Below, piece after piece: positions 31,078 to 45,233 of a stretch of DNA of 64,000 bases; positions within the stretch are counted from its first letter, which is position 1; each line of letters starts with the position of its first letter. Source of the stretch: Lampris incognitus (lineage: Eukaryota; Chordata; Actinopteri; Lampriformes; Lampridae); contig NC_079221.1 of assembly GCF_029633865.1 (NCBI RefSeq), positions 4,440,409 through 4,504,408 on the forward strand. Reading direction: 5' to 3'. A program made the translations under genes and the position numbers. A model generated the notes under the pieces. It was not told the DNA's origin, did not search any database, and saw nothing but the letters and a program-made list of their open reading frames with translations.

Positions 31078-34000
31078 ATGTGGAATATATTGCAATCTCA
31101 TTGTTTTCTTACCTGAGCGGTTGTGCCGGTGCTCCTGGTAGATTCGTACTTGAGTCAGCCAAGGATTGATGGTCAGTACTTTGACTTTATTTCTGCTGCC
31201 AAACTTATCAGTCTTCCATACTTCACCTCTCTCCTTTGTTGTCCAATACACATGGCCCTCAAAGACATCCACACTGTAGGGGTTTCCAATGTCTTGAACA
31301 CACAATATTGTGGTACCATTAACACATTTTATAAATCATACCATCACTTCCATCATTAACTGAGTGAACTGCATGACAATGCGTGTGTATGCACCTTTAA
31401 ACTAAAGGCCTTGCATAACCGTATGCTTACCTCCTGAAATGATGACCTTTTTATCTGTGCCATCTGGCCTCATGGACTCGATGATGTTCTCCTTGGAGTC
31501 ACACCAGTAGATCCTGTTCCCATTCAGATAGTCAACAGCCAGGCCAGTAGGCCAGCCAAGATCCTCATCCAGCAAAACCTGTCTGTGCTGGCCATCCATC
31601 CAGGCCGTCTCTATTTTGGGCCTCCTGCCCCAGTCTGTCCAGTACATGGTTCTACCAATACAAGCAAAGCAAAAGATGTGTGTGAGTGTATATATGTATA
31701 TGTTTAACTATGACAGGTTGGACGGTGTTTTGAAATAAACTAAAGGTCAGTACCCAAGTGTTGGATTGACAACAATGGCAGCAGGCTGATCAAGGTCAGT
31801 ATGGATCAGCCACTTCCTATACCGCCCATCTAGTTTGGCCACTTCAATACGATTGGTCCCTGCATCCGTCCAGTATATATGCCTGAAAAAAAGTGACACA
31901 GAGATGTTGAGTTAAGAAATGTCGCTGAGACCAACTCATACAGTATGTTAATGCAAAGTTCTTTGCTTGGAGAAGTACCCGCCAATCCAGTCCACAGAGA
32001 TGCCGTCTGGATTTGCGATGTACTTCAGATTCAGATCCACCTCCTTCACTGGGTTGTTCCCATGGTCGTTGAAGGTGGTCATATAGGCCCGTTTGATAGA
32101 ACCGAACTCAGATCCCCGACCCAGAACGGTCCAGTACACAATACCTGAGGAACCGCAGGGAAAAGAGTCATAAGATTGTGATGGGAACCTCAACAGCCAT
32201 GCTATAGCCAAACATTCAAGAATTCGTTAGCCACACATTAATTCATTAATACATTTACTATACATACTCAGGGACACAGGGGGCAGAGGCTATTCAGCTG
32301 GCATTGGGCAGAAAACAAGGAGACACCCCCAATGGGCCATCAATCAATCAATGGCTCAACACACACAAATATTGACACACCAGTCATACCCGAAAGGTGT
32401 GTTATACCTAATATCAGTCCAAAATGCACCTAAAAAGCACGTCTTTTGATTCTGGGAGGAAACTGGAGACACCAAAAAAACAAGCAAATCGTGTGGACTC
32501 CACACAGAAGGGTTGAGAGCAGTCCTAGGCTTCTACAGGTGTGAGGTGACAGTGCTAACTACTGAGCCCGAACCGTGACAAAACTGACTAAAAAAACGCA
32601 TTGGCTGTCTTACTGAGTCCCATTCCCTCGGGGTCCCACAGGTAGTCCAGGGCTTGTATGTGCTCAGCGTTGTCCACATAGTCTGAATATTGCTCGGAGG
32701 ACAGGTTGAAACGACGAATACGGATGTTGTCGGGCAGGAGCAGCACCGGCGGGTTTCCTGTAGAAGAAGGAAGGTTGTGGTGAACACTGTCAGCAGTTTC
32801 ACTCATAACTTCAGCTGTTAAAAGGTGCTATGTGTAATTCTGTTTGACTCTTGACCACTATCGCTGAGCGACGTTACAAACAACAAATCAAAGCAAGCAA
32901 GACACAAAAATGTTCAAATAAGTGGTGGTGGACATGCAGCACGTTTGCTGACGTCTTCCGCTTTTGAATTTCATGAGCAGATGTTGTTTGCTATAACTGC
33001 TGCATAGTTTGCCAACGACTGAGTGTGAGCCAAGTCGTTTGGGTGATGGGGCTTCAAACAACGTAAAAAGCAATTTAACTGGCGCAGCCTCTGTTTCTGA
33101 AAGCAGAAATCTGTTTTAAATCAACACATTTCAGCAACCTCTGCTGATATTATGTTATGCTTCAGGAAAGCTGAAATATTATACATAGCCCTCTTTAAAA
33201 CAGTAAGCATAATTGTAAAGGGGAGTTTTCAGTGCTTTGTGGTTGGCCCTCGTGTGTGAGCTCTTACCCTGGGCAGCACATTGCACGCCATGCGGCTCAC
33301 CAACCGAGACAAAGCCTTGGGCGCAGAAACACTCATAGCTGCCTTTGGTGTTCCTGCACTCCTGGGGACACGTTCCATAGACCTCACATTCATTCACATC
33401 TGTTTTAAGAGTCAAACAAAGGGACCATGAAACACTGTGGAGGCAGCATCCAGTGGACTGACATACTCTCAATGATAAGATCTAATGAGAAGTGTTCAGA
33501 CTGAGGAACGGCCGGCCGTATGTCGCACACATGTACCTTCACAGGTGTTTCTGTCTGTCACCCTGGGTTTATAGCCAGGCCTGCAGGAGCAGAGGAAGCC
33601 TCCATCCATCAGGTCGGTGCAGTTGTGTTCACAAATGTTCTCGCTGCAAGAGCGCCCGCTGCCATGGTCTGATGAGAGTAGATATGACATTAGCCCCATT
33701 TTCTCTAGACATATGTATATCATATATTTTGCATATAAAAACACCATGCCATACAATCAACTTTACCTGACATCAGATATCTCCAATGCATTAAAAGTTT
33801 TTTTTCCTACATCTATCTTAATATAATCCATCCATTATCCAAACCACTTATCCTGCTCTCAGGGTCGCAGGCATGCTGGAGCCTATCCCAGCAGTCATTG
33901 CATAACAGGCGGGGACACACACACACACACACACATACACACACCTAGGGACAATTTAGTACGGCCAATTCACCTGACCTACATGTCTTTGGACTGTGGG

Positions 34001-37000
34001 AGGAAACCGGCACACCCGGAGGAAACCCACACAGACACGGGGAGAACATGCAAACTCCACACACAGGACGACCCGGGACGACCCCCAAGGTTGGCTACCC
34101 GGGGCTCGAACCCAGGACTTTCTTGCTGTGAGGCGACCACGCGAACCACTGTGCCACCATGCTGCCTATATAAAATCCAGTGAGTTAAGTAAAACTATAA
34201 AAGAAACAGTGTTTCTTTTAACAAAGTTACACTACCGTTCAAAAGTTTGGGATCACCCAAACAATTTTGTGTTTTCCATGAAAAGTCACACTTATTCACC
34301 ACCATATGTTGTGAAATGAATAGAAAATAGAGTCAAGACATTGACAAGGTTAGAAATAATGATTTGTATTTGAAATAAGATTTTTTTTACATCAAACTTT
34401 GCTTTCGTCAAAGAATCCTCCATTTGCAGCAATTACAGCATTGCAGACCTTTGGCATTCTAGCTGTTAATTTGTTGAGGTAATCTGGAGAAATTGCACCC
34501 CACGCATCCAGAAGCAGCTCCCACAAGTTGGATTGGTTGGATGGGCACTTCTTTGAGCAGATTGAGTTTCTGGAGCATCACATTTGTGGGGTCAATTAAA
34601 CGCTCAAAATGGCCAGAAAAAGAGAACTTTCATCTGAAACTCGACAGTCTATTCTTGTTCTTAGAAATGAAGGCTATTCCATGCGAGAAATTGCTAAGAA
34701 ATTGAAGATTTCCTACACCGGTGTGTACTACTCCCTTCAGAGGACAGCACAAACAGGCTCTAACCAGAGTAGAAAAAGAAGTGGGAGGCCGCGTTGCACA
34801 ACTGAGCAAGAAGATAAGTACATTAGAGTCTCTAGTTTGAGAAACAGACGCCTCACAGGTCCCCAACTGGCATCTTCATTAAATAGTACCTGTTAGAGCC
34901 TGTTTGTGCTGTCCTCTGAAGGGAGTAGTACACACCGGTGTAGGAAATCTTCAATTTCTTAGCAATTTCTCGCATGGAATAGCCTTCATTTCTAAGAACA
35001 AGAATAGACTGTCGAGTTTCAGATGAAAGTTCTCTTTTTCTGGCCATTTTGAGCGTTTAATTGACCCCACAAATGTGATGCTCCAGAAACTCAATCTGCT
35101 CAAAGAAGTGCCCATCCAACCAATCCAACTTGTGGGAGCTGCTTCTGGAAGCGTGGGGTGCAATTTCTCCAGATTACCTCAACAAATTAACAGCTAGAAT
35201 GCCAAAGGTCTGCAATGCTGTAATTGCTGCAAATGGAGGATTCTTTAACGAAAGCAAAGTTTGATGCAAAAAAAATCTTATTTCAAATACAAATCATTAT
35301 TTCTAACCTTGTCAATGTCTTGACTCTATTTTCTATTCATTTCACAACATATGGTGGTGAATAAGTGTGACTTTTCATGGAAAACACGAAATTGTTTGGG
35401 TGATCCCAAACTTTTGAACGGTAGTGTATATATATAACTTTTCCAACTCTGTGGATAGTTTCCAACTTGGACAAAGCTGAGTTGGAAACGGTCGGATGGT
35501 TAGTTTTGGCCGCTAGCCAAACAGTATAGTCGCCGCTTATTCCATTTGTTTGCCCAACAAGTGGGTGTTATCGATAGCTGGTGCACGCCAGATCAGTGAG
35601 ACGTTTTACAGTTAAAGATTTACTTCGTCGTTCCCGCTGTCCACCCGCCCAGAGAACAGAGGACAGGGACATTGACTTGTATCGGCGGACACGGTAGTGT
35701 TTACCAGCTGCCTGCCTGAACTTGCCTGCGCTGATACTGAACGGACGGTAACGTCTGGTCTCGGTCACCATCACTACAGGTACTTTGCAGTCATTTCTCT
35801 AGCTCGGCAGCGAGCGAAGGGGCCATTCTAGTTTGCGGCCACACCACACACAAGCAGCGATTCAGGCCTGCAACGAGGGTTTCATTTTTATTTAAATGCC
35901 AGCTTAGCACAACCTAGGTTTATGGTGTTTATGCTGTATAGTTACTGTTTAAGGTGGCCCACAAATCTAATTAAAAGGTACCTAAGGTAGTCATTTAATG
36001 TGAAAGATATACAAGGGTTATTAAACTGAATACTTTTTTTTTTTTGTTTATTGAAGTAATTACTGTTCGGAAGGATTTTTGATCAAAACCTCTGAAAATT
36101 TTTGTGTTTATTCATTAGATGCACATTTATTTGGGTTACTTGAATTATTGCTTTTTTACGGGTATATATCTTAGGGGTATATATATTTCCTGTAAAAACT
36201 TTTCCAAACGGAAAAAATACATTTTTTTTTCCTGCATCTGTATTGATATTCCGCTCCTCATTAGTTGAGCACTTATAACACCATTGACAGTTTCGGGGGG
36301 AAAAAAAACGCCATATATATATATATAGATATATACGTATATATAGTATTGTGTGTGTGTGTGTGTGTGTGTAATGACCATGGATGTGTAGACTTGCTAG
36401 CTCGATGGCTAATGGGTCAGACCCTTTAGTTGACCGGTTAGCGCAGTCGCCCGTGGTGCAGGAGACTCAGGTTTGCTTCCTGGCTGCCCCTTCATTTGCC
36501 ACTTTGGTGTCAGAAGTGGGATGGGGAGACCATGAGGCGATCGGAAGCACGTGCACCCAGAGGTGTGAGGGAGCTGGTATGCTGAATCATGGGGACGCGC
36601 TTCATGAAGAAGGAGGGGTAGTGTAATGACCATGGATGTGTAGACTCACTAGCCCATTGGCCAACGGGTCGGAGTCTTTAGTTGACTGGTTAGCACAGTC
36701 GCCCGTGGTACGGGAGACCCAGGTTCACGTCCCGGCTTCCCCTGAATTTGCTACACACACGTTCATATATATACGTGTATATATATACGTGTATATATAT
36801 ATATATATATATATATAATCCAGTGATTCAAGTAAATTCTTTATGAGACAGTACAAGCCTGTGTCATGCCATAAGCAATCATCAGTTAAAACGTTTGGTT
36901 TGTGGTCCTTCAGGGTGATAAGGCTCGGTTCCGAGCAGTGACATCAATGCGGTTGTCTAACTTAAGGTCCGAGGCAATGTTTTCATCTTTCATCATTACT

Positions 37001-38679
37001 TCTCTTTCGGCGATCTCTGCGGCCCTCTTGTATGATTTTGTGATGTTATTTTCCAGGAGGTCGCCGTTGTGCTCAGGTTTTAATTTCTACAAATTAAAAC
37101 CTGAGCACAACGGTGACCTCCTAGAAAATAACGTACACGTGTGCAGGGTGGAGTGGATTGTGGGGCTGGGTTAAGGGGGCATGTGTACAAAAATACAAAA
37201 TTTAGAATAATACCCAGATCAAGAATTCTCTGTGGAATTCACACTTACAATACTGCATGTCTGTGTGTCGCGTTAAGCATCGTGGAGGCGACTGCTTTTA
37301 GATTGATTCCAATCTTATGTGTCCTTACAGTGTTCATGCCTGACTTCAATATTTATGTTTCACCTTAATTTTACATTTCAAACGTTTTACAGATAGAATT
37401 TTAGGTATTTAATAGAGACCGTTACCCACAGTGACTTACAAAGCATGCAGCGATAGAAGTTCAAATTCCAGGATCACCAAAATTGCAAGCCGCCACTAAT
37501 AATTATTAGTCTTGCACTTTTGCACTACCTATTATAACAGGTAGTGCAAGAGTCATGGCCAAAGCACTATGCTGGGATTCCTGTCATCATATTTAAGGGA
37601 GAAAAGTGGGCTAAAGAAAGACTGAGAGGTGACTACTAAAAGGGGAACTAATAGATTTCCTGTATACACCCGACTGCCAAAAGAATGCCTATGAATTTGA
37701 ATTCTAGAGGGACTGCACACATATTCAATTCATTTCATTACGACCTTGAATTGACTCAACTCATCTGTTTGCAAGACCTGTTGAACTCACCAAAAACAGT
37801 CTGAGTTCCCGGGCTGGAGGAATTCAGTTATACTGATAGAAATGTATATATACAGAGAGACTAGAAAAGATTAGTTCTTTGAAAATCAGCCTTTGTTTGG
37901 TGTACTCACGACAGCCCAGCTCGTCCGAGTGGTCGCCACAATCATCATAGTCATCACATGCGTACTGCAGAGGGACGCACTGGCTGTTGCTGCATTTATA
38001 CTCGTCATCTGAACAGGGCTTGCGCGTGGGGTTTTGACCTGGCATGGAGACAAAATTATTAAATCGACAGATAGTCGCTGTTGATCATGTCTGACCCAGG
38101 TTTTTTGGATTCAGGGGACTTAGTGGATACAGGGGAAATTGATTGACAGTAAACCCTAGCACTATGGTAGCTGTGCAGTGTGTGCCCTGTTCTACAGTGA
38201 AGCAGAAAAGCAGTCTCGTCCTCACAGTTGTCTTGTCTCTCATCAGTGCCGTCGCCACAGTCATCCACAGAGTTACACAGCTCATGGCTGTAGATGCAAC
38301 GGTTGTTGTCACAGCGGAAACGGAACGGAGCGTCACACTGGATCTCCACTGAGGAAGGAGGACGACAGAAACATTGTTGGAGCCAAGAAAATGTTCAGTC
38401 AAACCCACAATCCTGAAGACTGCATGCAAACACATGTTCTTTTCCATATTTTCTACCACTGGCATAATAATAATGACAATAGCTCATCAACACGAAGGTA
38501 ATTGCCAAGGGCCTCGCGCATACTTTGATCTATTTCAAAACTTGAGGAAACAAAGAAATGAATGTTAAAGTTCTTATCGGATAAATTAATAATATATTTT
38601 GCCCATAGTGAGCCAGTCCTGACGCTAAGTGATTTCTTGGCGGGACTTTGGTTAAACTACCTTGGCTGTAGATGTACTT

Positions 38680-38769
<90 letters not shown>

Positions 38770-41700
38770 TGTATCTCACAGCAAAGGTGGAGTTCCTCGT
38801 CTGAATTGTCTCCACAGTCATTGTCCCCGTCACATTTCCAATGAGGCTGGATGCAGACATGGTTCTTGCACTCAAACAGGAACGGGGGGCAGTATGTGCC
38901 ATTGGGAAAGCGGGTTGCTGAAACCACCAGCCACAACAACAATGACAACAACCATAGCCACAAACATGATGTCACACTCAAAGAAACACAAAACAAAAAA
39001 CCCTGTTGTCTTTACACCTTAATGAAACTGTGGGTAGAAGGTGATCCAAAACCTATATGTGTTGGAGTGGCAGCTGTAAAAAGCTGCGTTGGTGAAAGAA
39101 AACTTAATCTCTTAGGAGTTCAGAGAGAAAATCATTGGTCTAGGGACACTCACGACATGATATCTCATCTGTGTAGTCCAAACAATCGGCATTTCCGTCA
39201 CATTTGAAGCGTTCAGCGATGCAGTGTCCACTCCCGCATTGGAAGTAGCCTGGGTGACAGGTTCGCAACTCTGCAACGCAACCAAAACCAAACCAGCTCT
39301 CAATGCACAATAACCACACAGCATTCTTATTTCAAACTATTTGCATTTTTAAATACACAGTAAAAAAACAAAACAAAAACAAAATAAAGACATCACACTA
39401 CTGGAGTAGAATTTATCCCCCATCAGAAGGCCCTTTTCAACAATGTACAAAATGAAAGTTGGTGGTCCCGTCCATCCATGGCATGGTTTAAAAATGAAGT
39501 GCTATTGCTTCATAGCTTAGTGCAGCCCTCAGTTACTGACAAACAGCCAGACCCGGGGCCAAAACAAAGAGCCTCCACTTACCACAGTCCCTTTCATCCG
39601 AGTTGTCCTCGCAGTCGTTGTCATGGTCACAGACCCAACGGTCAGGAATGCAATGCAGATTATCGCAGCGAAACTCACTCTCCGTGCACGCTCTCGGGGC
39701 TGAAGCAAAACAAACAGGGAACGATTAAATGGTGCTTTCCTCATGCAAAAGTCTTAAAATACTGCAGGTGTTCGTTTTGTTTTCGTTCTGCTCTCAGCAG
39801 ATTCGTACAGACTCTTCTGTGTAAATACATTGACAGCCACTAAACTGGAGTCAAATTCCTTGTATGTGTAAATATACTTGGCCAATAAAGATGATTCTTA
39901 TTCTGATTCTTTCTTTTTTTTTAAATTTCCCCCCTTTTTCTCCCCAGTTGTATGCGGCCAATTACCCCATGTCTCCTCTGATACATGTGGAGTCACCAGC
40001 CGCTTTTCACCTGACAGTGAGGAGTTTCGCCAGGAGGACATAGTGCATGGGAGGATCACGTTACTCCCCCCAGTAACCCCTCCCCGCCGAACAGGCACCC
40101 CGACCAACCAGAGGAGGTGCCAGTGCAGCGACCAGGACACATACTCACATCCGGCTTCCCACCTACAGATACGGCCAATTGTGTCTGTAGGGATGCCCGA
40201 CCAAGCTGGAGGTAACGCGGGGATTCAAACTGGTGATCCCCATGATGGTAGGCAACAGAATAGACTGCCACACCCCCCGGACGCCCTTTATTCTGATTCT
40301 TAAGTTCTGAAATCAGTCAACTGTGTGTAACTGCAAAACTGCCAAATGCTGCCGTGTGAATTATGTCCCCTTGCGTTCATTTGACACTCCCCTTACACAG
40401 CACCGTATCAACAGCTTGGTGAGATTTCAACTGCTGTTCATCATTGCTTACCGTGGAGACACGGGGACCCAAAAAACAAAACAAAAAAAAAACACAGCAA
40501 AATGTGCAGACCTGCCTCTTCAGTGAGCTTACAGAAATCACAGGAAGGAAATCAGCAACAGACTTAGAAAGGGAGGGGCATTCAAGTTTTAACATGCAAC
40601 GAAATCATGCGGACCCAGTTGCTGATCTCCTCTGCAAACATTACTTTTCCCCCATTAGCTGGCAGGCGCTTAGACTTGTTTAAAAGCTCCGGGGCAAAGA
40701 GTGACAGACTCCCTACCTCCCTCTTCCTGACACACCAAGGACAGCCTGTTTCTCTAACAGCCGATAAGACGGACTCTCACAGCGCTGCACCCTCAACAGA
40801 CGTGTCGATCCTTTTACAACCCCTTCCCCGTTATCTGATAAAACAATAGCATGCCCATTCTTTGCCATCAACACCCTTACTTCAAATGGATGACTCGCTG
40901 GACCTATTCCACACTAAATCCACTTGACATACACTTAGCCAAATGTGAAAACCACATACCCAACTTTAGAGGGTTGGTTTTTATTTGGATCACTGTAATG
41001 TGGACACTCTCCCTTGACAGCTATGCAAACGAAGATAAAGGCGCACCCCTAAACTCTCACTGGTGCTCAAACAGCCTCTCACAGCCACACGGTTGAAGGC
41101 CATGCCGTTAACAGAAATCTGCAGTTCAGACGCAAAGGAAGCTGATGATTTTAAGTTGATGATTTCGAGGGTTTGTCACGACTGACGGTGGACGGCACTC
41201 ACAGCAGCTGCGTTCGTCAGAGCTGTCTCCGCAGTCGTTGTCCCCATCACACTTCCATCTGAGCGGGATGCACTGGTGGTTGTCGCAGCGGAAGTCTCCG
41301 AGAGGATCGCAGGTCACCTCATCTGGAAGAATGGCAGACAAAAGGAGGATCACACGGGGGGGAGGGGGTCAAGTCTGAAACTGAAGCTTATCAAGTGTGA
41401 GTCAAGTCTATGACTTTGACATGATGAGTCCAACTCAAGACTAATGGGGCTAAAAGGTATGTAAAAACTGACACCAGAACAAGACAAGTCCAATTAAATG
41501 CCATGACAACCAAGTGCTTTCCACTAAAATAATTCAAAGGTAAAGGTGCTGAGGTACTTAGTAGTTGTGGCTAATGTCAGAGAAGGGGGCATAAGTACAT
41601 TTTCTGTTTTTAATTTTGACTCTTTATGCCATATTCTTATGATTACAAGCAGAACCGTCGCATGGGCTGTGCAAAGTGTGCGACCACACAGGGCCTCATG

Positions 41701-43966
41701 CCTCTAGGGCCTAGGGCCTTGCAACTGGCCTGCAATCCTGCAGTTTTTTTGAGATATATGATATTCTTATGACTTTTCTTGACCCAACATGCTTGCAAAA
41801 CGAAATTCCCGTGTGCCAATTCAATTACATGAAAAAAATCTAACAAATGACTCAGGCTTTTTCATTTTCGATACTGCGTCGTTAGGTAGTGCGTGCTCCA
41901 TCTCACTGCTCACTGCGGAGAAGAAGGAGAAACAATGCTGGCTGCATGAGAGCGTGACCAGTTTCACAAACATAAAGATGGGTGCTGTGAAATGGAAAAT
42001 AAAAATTAAAAAGAGGGAAGAATTTCATAAGTCATTGTGAGGCTCGCTGGATAAATTTGTCAACACTTCCAGAGATGTGGTGGCTGTGCAGGTGTCCAAA
42101 GCTAGTAGGTGCATGTGACCGTCAGCTATGTGTAATGACTGGTCTGAAAAATTATGTAAAATCTGAATGAAATGTAGGCTATAGACCTGAAATATTCAAT
42201 TGTAACATACTGTCATACTTCAACAAATAAAGCGACAGCTGAGCTGACTAGATGTAAAGCCAATAATTTTAGTTGATTTTTTTTCCCTTGAAAGACTATA
42301 ATAGCAAAAAGTCATAGCTGAGACTGTGTGCATGATGATGCTGCATTATTCTACTTGTTAAAAATGTATTGCACTGAGATTACGTGTGCAGTAGAACTAG
42401 AATAGCTGCGTGCAGTGTGCATGTGACCATGATACATAATGCATGCATGTCAATGAGCAGGGCCTTACATGTCAAGTTCCTTACAGCCCCCTTGTGATTA
42501 CAAGCTCTTCTTTTGAGAGGTGGGAGTGTTGATGATGCCTCATCACAAAATCAGAGCGAGGCAGGAAAACCATAAATTGTCATGCTGCTCTCTGGCGGTT
42601 GTGTTTGAAATTTAGCAGCAAAAGCTAAATGTTATCTAGATTTAATTTCTATCACTCATTCATTATCCAAGCCACTTGTCCCAGTTGGGGTCATGGGGAT
42701 GCTGGAGACACCCTGGACAGACTGCCAGTCCATCATAGGGCCAACAAATTCACACCTAGGGTAGTATAGCCGATTCACCTGACCTACATGTCTTTGGACT
42801 GTGGGAGGAAACCGGAGCACCCGGAGGAAACCCACTCAGACACAGGGAGAACATGCAAACTCCACACAGAGGATGACCCCCAAGGTTGGACTACCCCGGG
42901 GTTCGAACCCAGGACCTTCTTGCTGTCAGGCGACTGCGCTAACCACTGTGCCACCGTGCTGCACCTAATTTCTATCAAAAAACACAAATTTTTCTTCATT
43001 GAAATTGTTCTTGGGCTGATGAGATCGACTAGTTTTTAGAATGTTTTATTGAGATGTTAGTGTACACAAACACTCAGTGAAACCCTGCCGCTACTCTTGG
43101 CTGCATTTCATTTCTACATGGAAATAGAATTTTTAATTTCTTACAAATGGCCAGATGAAAATCTGTTTTAGAAATCTACAAATCTCAATATGAAACAATA
43201 TAAACTGAGAAAGAGTACTTGTTCGGTAGAAGTGGACTTTCTCAAAAATATGTAAGGGGAGGAAGAACAGGACATGAGTCACTTCCATTAAGGATGTCTT
43301 CGACCCACAACTTCATGACTAGTTCCTTAGAGAAACAATTTTAGAATATGAACCAGGGATTTGAAATAAAGACCCAGAGTCACATTCGCACAAACAGCAA
43401 ATTGAGAGTTGCGAGTTATTTGACCTCTGGACTCTCCCCCCTACGGTCCCGAAAGCTTTAATAACAACTGTAATATTCTGTAGATAAAAAGTCTTTAATG
43501 TTGCCTTTAACGATAAAAATAATAAAGAGATGATGAAAACTAAACCTAATTGTAAAACCACCGATTTTCACACAGGGAGTAGAACAGCATGTCTCAGATG
43601 GACGGGGGAGCTCTTTCCATGCCAGCCTGTGTCTCTGTAGGATAAGACCGTGTGAGATGAGAAGAGAAGGAGTAAGAAAATTGGTAGAGATGTGGAGGAG
43701 GGCTGGTCTGAGCTGTCTCTACCATACAGCACTGGGGGTCAAAAGATAGCACGGCGTTAGCCAGTCTTAGCCTCCTAGCGCTCCACCTGGCCCGGCTGCT
43801 GCATTCTTAAGGGCAGATTAGCGCTGATCTCCCCTCCTGCGCGGGGATGGCGCTAATGGAGTGAGGGCCTCTGATAAGAGACGGGAGAGCCACAGCTAGT
43901 GTGTTTGGATCGTAGCAAAGTACAAAGAGACTTGTGTGAACCCTGCCCCCACACAAGGACAGAGCA

Positions 43967-43998
<32 letters not shown>

Positions 43999-45186
43999 GG
44001 GCGCAGCACACACACACAGGCACATGCATACACACACACACTGACCCATGGGCACAGACAGCTAATAAATCTGTAGCACTCTTAGGGAGAGGCGAATGGT
44101 AGGGGAGGGTGAGTGATGAGACCCTCTCCATCACCACCTCCCACTACCTCACTCTGTAATGCTCCAGGAGGCTGAGGTGTTGGCTAATTGCCCTTCACTC
44201 GGAGAAAGAAATGATCCTGTTTGCTTTCTGTGATTTTTTTTTTATAGCCTTCTTGGATTATATAAAAAAAAAAAGAAAAGAAAAAATTCAACATATCACA
44301 AAAGACTTTGCAGGAAACAAATTGGAGAGTGGTACATTAACATGATTGCTGTTTTCATGCAAATTCCTGATGATATTTCATTTCAGGTCACCGTCATGAA
44401 GTAAACAGGGCCTCGGTTTTGGACTCACCGCAGCCTTGCTCATCGCTGTTGTCTCTGCAGTCGTTGTGGCCATTGCATACAGACCAAAGTGGGACACAGC
44501 GGTAGTTGGTCTTGCAGGAAAACTCTGTGTGGTTGTCACAGCGGTAGGCCGGTCCCACTGAAGAGAGGAAACATCAGGGACAGTCAATAATAATGATAAT
44601 AACAGTAATAATAATAATAATAATAAGAAGAAGAAGAAGAAGAAGAAGAAGAGGAGGAGGAGGAGGAGAAGATGAAAAAGAAGAAGAAGAGGAGAAGGAG
44701 AAGAAGAAGAAGCAGAAGAGGAAAACAACACTAAGAACTATTTCTTGGTGACATTATTAGGTCATTCCCTGTCAATGTAGATTGTAAAATACTGTATCTG
44801 CTTCCTCATCCCAACAAGACTGTCCTATGACAAGAAAGCTACAAATAGTGTGTGTGTGTGTGTGTGTGTGTGATAGAGAGGGGGGGTATGGGGGCATCAC
44901 ATACTGCACTCCTCTAGGGGTTCATCAGAGTTATCCCCGCAGTCATCGTCCACGTCACATTTCCAGCTCTGTGGGATGCAGCGTCCGTTGCGGCACTTGA
45001 ACTGTCCAGGGCGACAGGTCCTGCTGGAGCAATGGGCAGCGTCTTCGTCAGATCGGTCGCCACAGTCATCCTCGCCATCGCATTGCCACGACTCAGGGAT
45101 ACAGCGCTTATTGGTACACTGCCACTGGTGAGTCTCACACTGGTGGGTGGCTAGACATACACATATGCACATTTATTAAGGCTGGG

Positions 45187-45233
<47 letters not shown>

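Larger units (their letters stand above)
29370..33668 (-). other. lrp2: lrp2 exons for the last EGF pair, beta-propeller and EGF-like modules
   Basis: Exons in protein order: 33537-33668 and 33268-33399 (EGF modules, [13 protein letters not shown]), 32614-32757, 31979-32144, 31754-31882, 31431-31651 and 31113-31292 (six-bladed propeller; YWTD blades such as HIYWTDAG and TMYWTDWG), then 29707-29826 ([14 protein letters not shown]) and 29370-29460 (EGF-like). One blade reads [11 protein letters not shown], matching the human VRGEGSRFG region. Propellers of this type release ligand at endosomal pH. The 31113 exon donor is followed within 40 bp by a long CA repeat. Confidence 0.88.
40288..44428. 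other. lrp2 introns, with a possible hAT fragment
   Basis: Apart from the exon at 41203-41322 and a SINE, little is recognised. Positions 41640-42080 may hold a short hAT-like N-terminal piece on the plus strand ([17 protein letters not shown], then GSLDKFV). The match is weak and from memory. Confidence 0.25.

Noticed and set aside
36145-36381. Minus-strand ORF with THTHTH and YIYIYI runs
   Set aside because: It is translation of TG and TA microsatellites beside a TRIM copy.
38672-39022. Plus-strand ORF rich in VCVCVC
   Set aside because: A translation of the GT microsatellite, antisense to an lrp2 exon.
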